Source of the DNA: DATACZ01 sp036258795
GTDB taxonomy: Bacteria; Actinomycetota; CADDZG01; JAHWKV01
DNA: 13,000 bases
Reading direction: 5' to 3'
Assembly (NCBI GenBank): GCA_036258795.1
Contig: DATACZ010000039.1
Coordinates: 1-13,000, forward strand
Position numbers and translations under genes: made by a program. Position 1 is the first letter of the stretch. Each line of letters starts with the position of its first letter. Below are positions 12,200 to 13,000 of the stretch, in pieces. The notes below the pieces were generated by a model, which was not told where the DNA came from, ran no database searches, and saw only the letters and a program-made list of their open reading frames with translations.

Positions 12200-12541
12200 A
12201 TGGATTCAATGGGTCCGACCAAGCTTTACCTGAAGCCCGGCTGAGCGGGCTGCAAAAGGGCACGGGAGTTTCTCGTGGAAGAGGGAGTTGACTTCGTCCA
12301 ACGCAACATCTTCAAAGATCGCCTTACGGAAAAAGAGATTGTCGAGCTGGGGGAGCGGGCCGGAGGGGTGGCCTCACTGGTTCCGAGGAAACAGAGGGAC
12401 GAGGTTGAGGGCATGAGCGAAGAGGAGATCACCCGATACCTGGCCGAGGATCCCTCTCGGATCAAGCGCCCGATAATCGATACCGGCGAGCACGTCTACA
12501 TAGGTTTTAGCCAGACCGTCCAGCAACAGCTTGAGGGCTGA
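12200..12541 (+). CDS. Putative selenoprotein, ArsC/Spx-like thioredoxin-fold (Sec at codon 15, UxxC)
   Basis: A 113-residue redox protein read through an in-frame TGA at 12242-12244. Upstream of the TGA the frame encodes MDSMGPTKLYLKPG; downstream it continues AGCKRAREFLVEEGV. KLY is the first strand, the TGA takes the place of the first cysteine of the CxxC-type active site (U15-A-G-C18), and an amphipathic helix follows, as in ArsC/Spx/YffB proteins. Further family signs are EGMSEEEITRYLAEDPSRIKRPII, with the Arg90-cisPro91 pair expected before the last strands. Length is normal for the family. A good ribosome binding site precedes ATG 12200; starting at GTG 12275 would remove the first strand and active site and leave no stable fold. 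A bSECIS-like hairpin follows the UGA. Alternatives are a nonsense mutation or sequencing error. UGA is used as a normal stop elsewhere in the window. Confidence 0.8.
12245..12277 (+). promoter_or_regulatory. Candidate bacterial SECIS element
   Basis: Immediately after the UGA, CACGGG (12261-12266) can pair with CTCGTG (12272-12277) through six pairs including one G-U, closing a 5-nt loop AGTTT (12267-12271). Bacterial SECIS hairpins lie within the coding region about 16-37 nt after the UGA and usually have a G in the first two loop positions; here the loop begins after a 22-nt gap and G is its second base. The stem is short, so this needs folding and SelB-binding evidence. Confidence 0.45.
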
Positions 12542-12565
12542 GGAGGGGCCGGGACCGCTCTCCTC
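12540..12565 (+). promoter_or_regulatory. Hairpin enclosing a strong Shine-Dalgarno-like sequence before tadA
   Basis: GAGGAG (12540-12545) overlaps the selenoprotein stop and can pair with CTCCTC (12560-12565), leaving a GC-rich 14-nt loop just before ATG 12570. The Shine-Dalgarno-like run lies over 20 nt from the ATG and would be hidden in the stem, hinting at translational coupling to the upstream gene. Confidence 0.35.
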
Positions 12566-12569
12566 GGCG

Positions 12570-13000
12570 ATGAGCGACGAAGACTTCATGCGGCTTGCCC
12601 TGCAAGAGGCCCATGCCGCCGCAGAGCATGATGACGTGCCGGTGGGCGCCGTCGCGGTGTCTGATGGACAGGTAGTGGCTACCGCACACAACGAGAGAGA
12701 GTTGGGCAGGGACCCTACCGCACATGCCGAGGTATTGGTCCTCCGGCGTGCATCCGAGCGGCTAAGAACTTGGCACCTCACAGAGCTGTCCGTGTACGTC
12801 ACTCTCGAACCCTGTCCGATGTGTGCCGGAGCACTCGTAGCCGCCCGGGTGAAAAGGCTCGTCTATGGCACCCCCGATCTACGGGCGGGAGCCGTTTACT
12901 CCCTTTACAACATCGTGCAGGATCCCCGGCTTACCCACCGGTGCGAGGTGACCTTTGGAGTGCTCAGCGAGCAGTGCTCTGCGGTCCTCCAGAGATTTTT
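12570..13000 (+). CDS. tadA: tRNA-specific adenosine deaminase TadA (partial at 3' end)
   Basis: Zinc deaminase that converts A34 of tRNA-Arg(ACG) to inosine. 143 residues are visible. The N-terminal helix (FMRLALQEAHAAA), the V-P-V-G-A-V strand near 23-28, HAE at 52-54 (zinc ligand His52, catalytic Glu54) and PCPMCAG at 81-87 (zinc ligands Cys82 and Cys85) define the family. ARVKRLVYGTPDLRAGAV near 92-109 is typical of TadA rather than cytidine or guanine deaminases. The window ends near the usual C-terminus. ATG 12570 lies 28 nt after the stop of the selenoprotein gene, so the two are probably co-transcribed. There is no good ribosome binding site at normal spacing. Its substrate tRNA is encoded at 10800-10873. 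Confidence 0.93.
   Translation, partial: MSDEDFMRLALQEAHAAAEHDDVPVGAVAVSDGQVVATAHNERELGRDPTAHAEVLVLRRASERLRTWHLTELSVYVTLEPCPMCAGALVAARVKRLVYGTPDLRAGAVYSLYNIVQDPRLTHRCEVTFGVLSEQCSAVLQRF

Noticed and set aside
12242..12244. Genome-wide reassignment of UGA to Trp or Gly
   Set aside because: UGA ends pstP, rodA, fhaB, the khtT-like gene and the ArsC-like gene itself, at sensible protein ends and in stop/start overlaps.
12275..12541. Shorter ArsC-like gene starting at GTG 12275
   Set aside because: It would lack the first strand and the whole active site and has no good ribosome binding site, whereas ATG 12200 has TTAGGAG upstream.
1..13000. CRISPR arrays, insertion sequences, phage genes, toxin-antitoxin or defence systems
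   Set aside because: No regularly spaced repeats, transposase or integrase motifs, or terminal inverted repeats were found; most of the window is conserved housekeeping content.

Overview
The window looks like chromosomal DNA of a GC-rich actinobacterium (Actinomycetota), probably a lineage some distance from the well-studied genera. The main reason is the minus-strand cluster fhaA-fhaB-pstP-rodA-pbpA, which is diagnostic of Actinomycetota. DUF4446, a KhtT-like/CPA2 antiporter pair and serS agree with this. Start codons are often not ATG (GTG, TTG, and apparently a near-cognate codon for serS).

Layout. 1-4603 (minus): phosphorylation-controlled cell-wall growth genes. They encode two FHA-domain proteins, a PP2C Ser/Thr phosphatase, the SEDS glycosyltransferase RodA and a class B PBP cut by the window edge. 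The last three overlap by 4 bases at each junction or nearly abut. 4718-4800: tRNA-Leu(CAG). 4842-5222: small exported or membrane protein of unknown function. 5463-8216 (plus): K+/H+ antiport module, a KhtT-like regulator directly followed by a large CPA2 antiporter fused to a degenerate two-helix channel unit and a TrkA/RCK module. 8355-10102 (plus): a DUF4446 membrane protein, then serS. 10209-10514: small membrane protein. 10540-10873: tRNA-Ser(TGA) on minus, tRNA-Ser(GCT) and tRNA-Arg(ACG) on plus. 10963-11652 (minus): unrecognised membrane protein. 11853-13000 (plus): a small helix-hairpin-helix protein, an ArsC/Spx-like thioredoxin-fold protein with an in-frame UGA, and tadA, cut by the window edge.

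The most notable item is the gene at 12200-12541. It is continuous through an in-frame TGA at codon 15, exactly where this family has the first cysteine of its redox motif (U-A-G-C in place of C-x-x-C). A good ribosome binding site lies before the upstream ATG, and a plausible bacterial SECIS hairpin begins about 16 nt after the UGA. I read it as a selenoprotein that start-codon-based gene callers would truncate or miss. Other points worth attention are serS, which has no ATG/GTG/TTG at its expected start; the antiporter-pseudochannel-RCK fusion; and tRNA-Arg(ACG), the usual bacterial TadA substrate, lying about 1.7 kb from tadA.

No CRISPR array, insertion sequence, phage gene or replication origin is visible. 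No gene-free stretch exceeds 300 bases if the 4842-5222 gene is real; the longest is 5223-5462.
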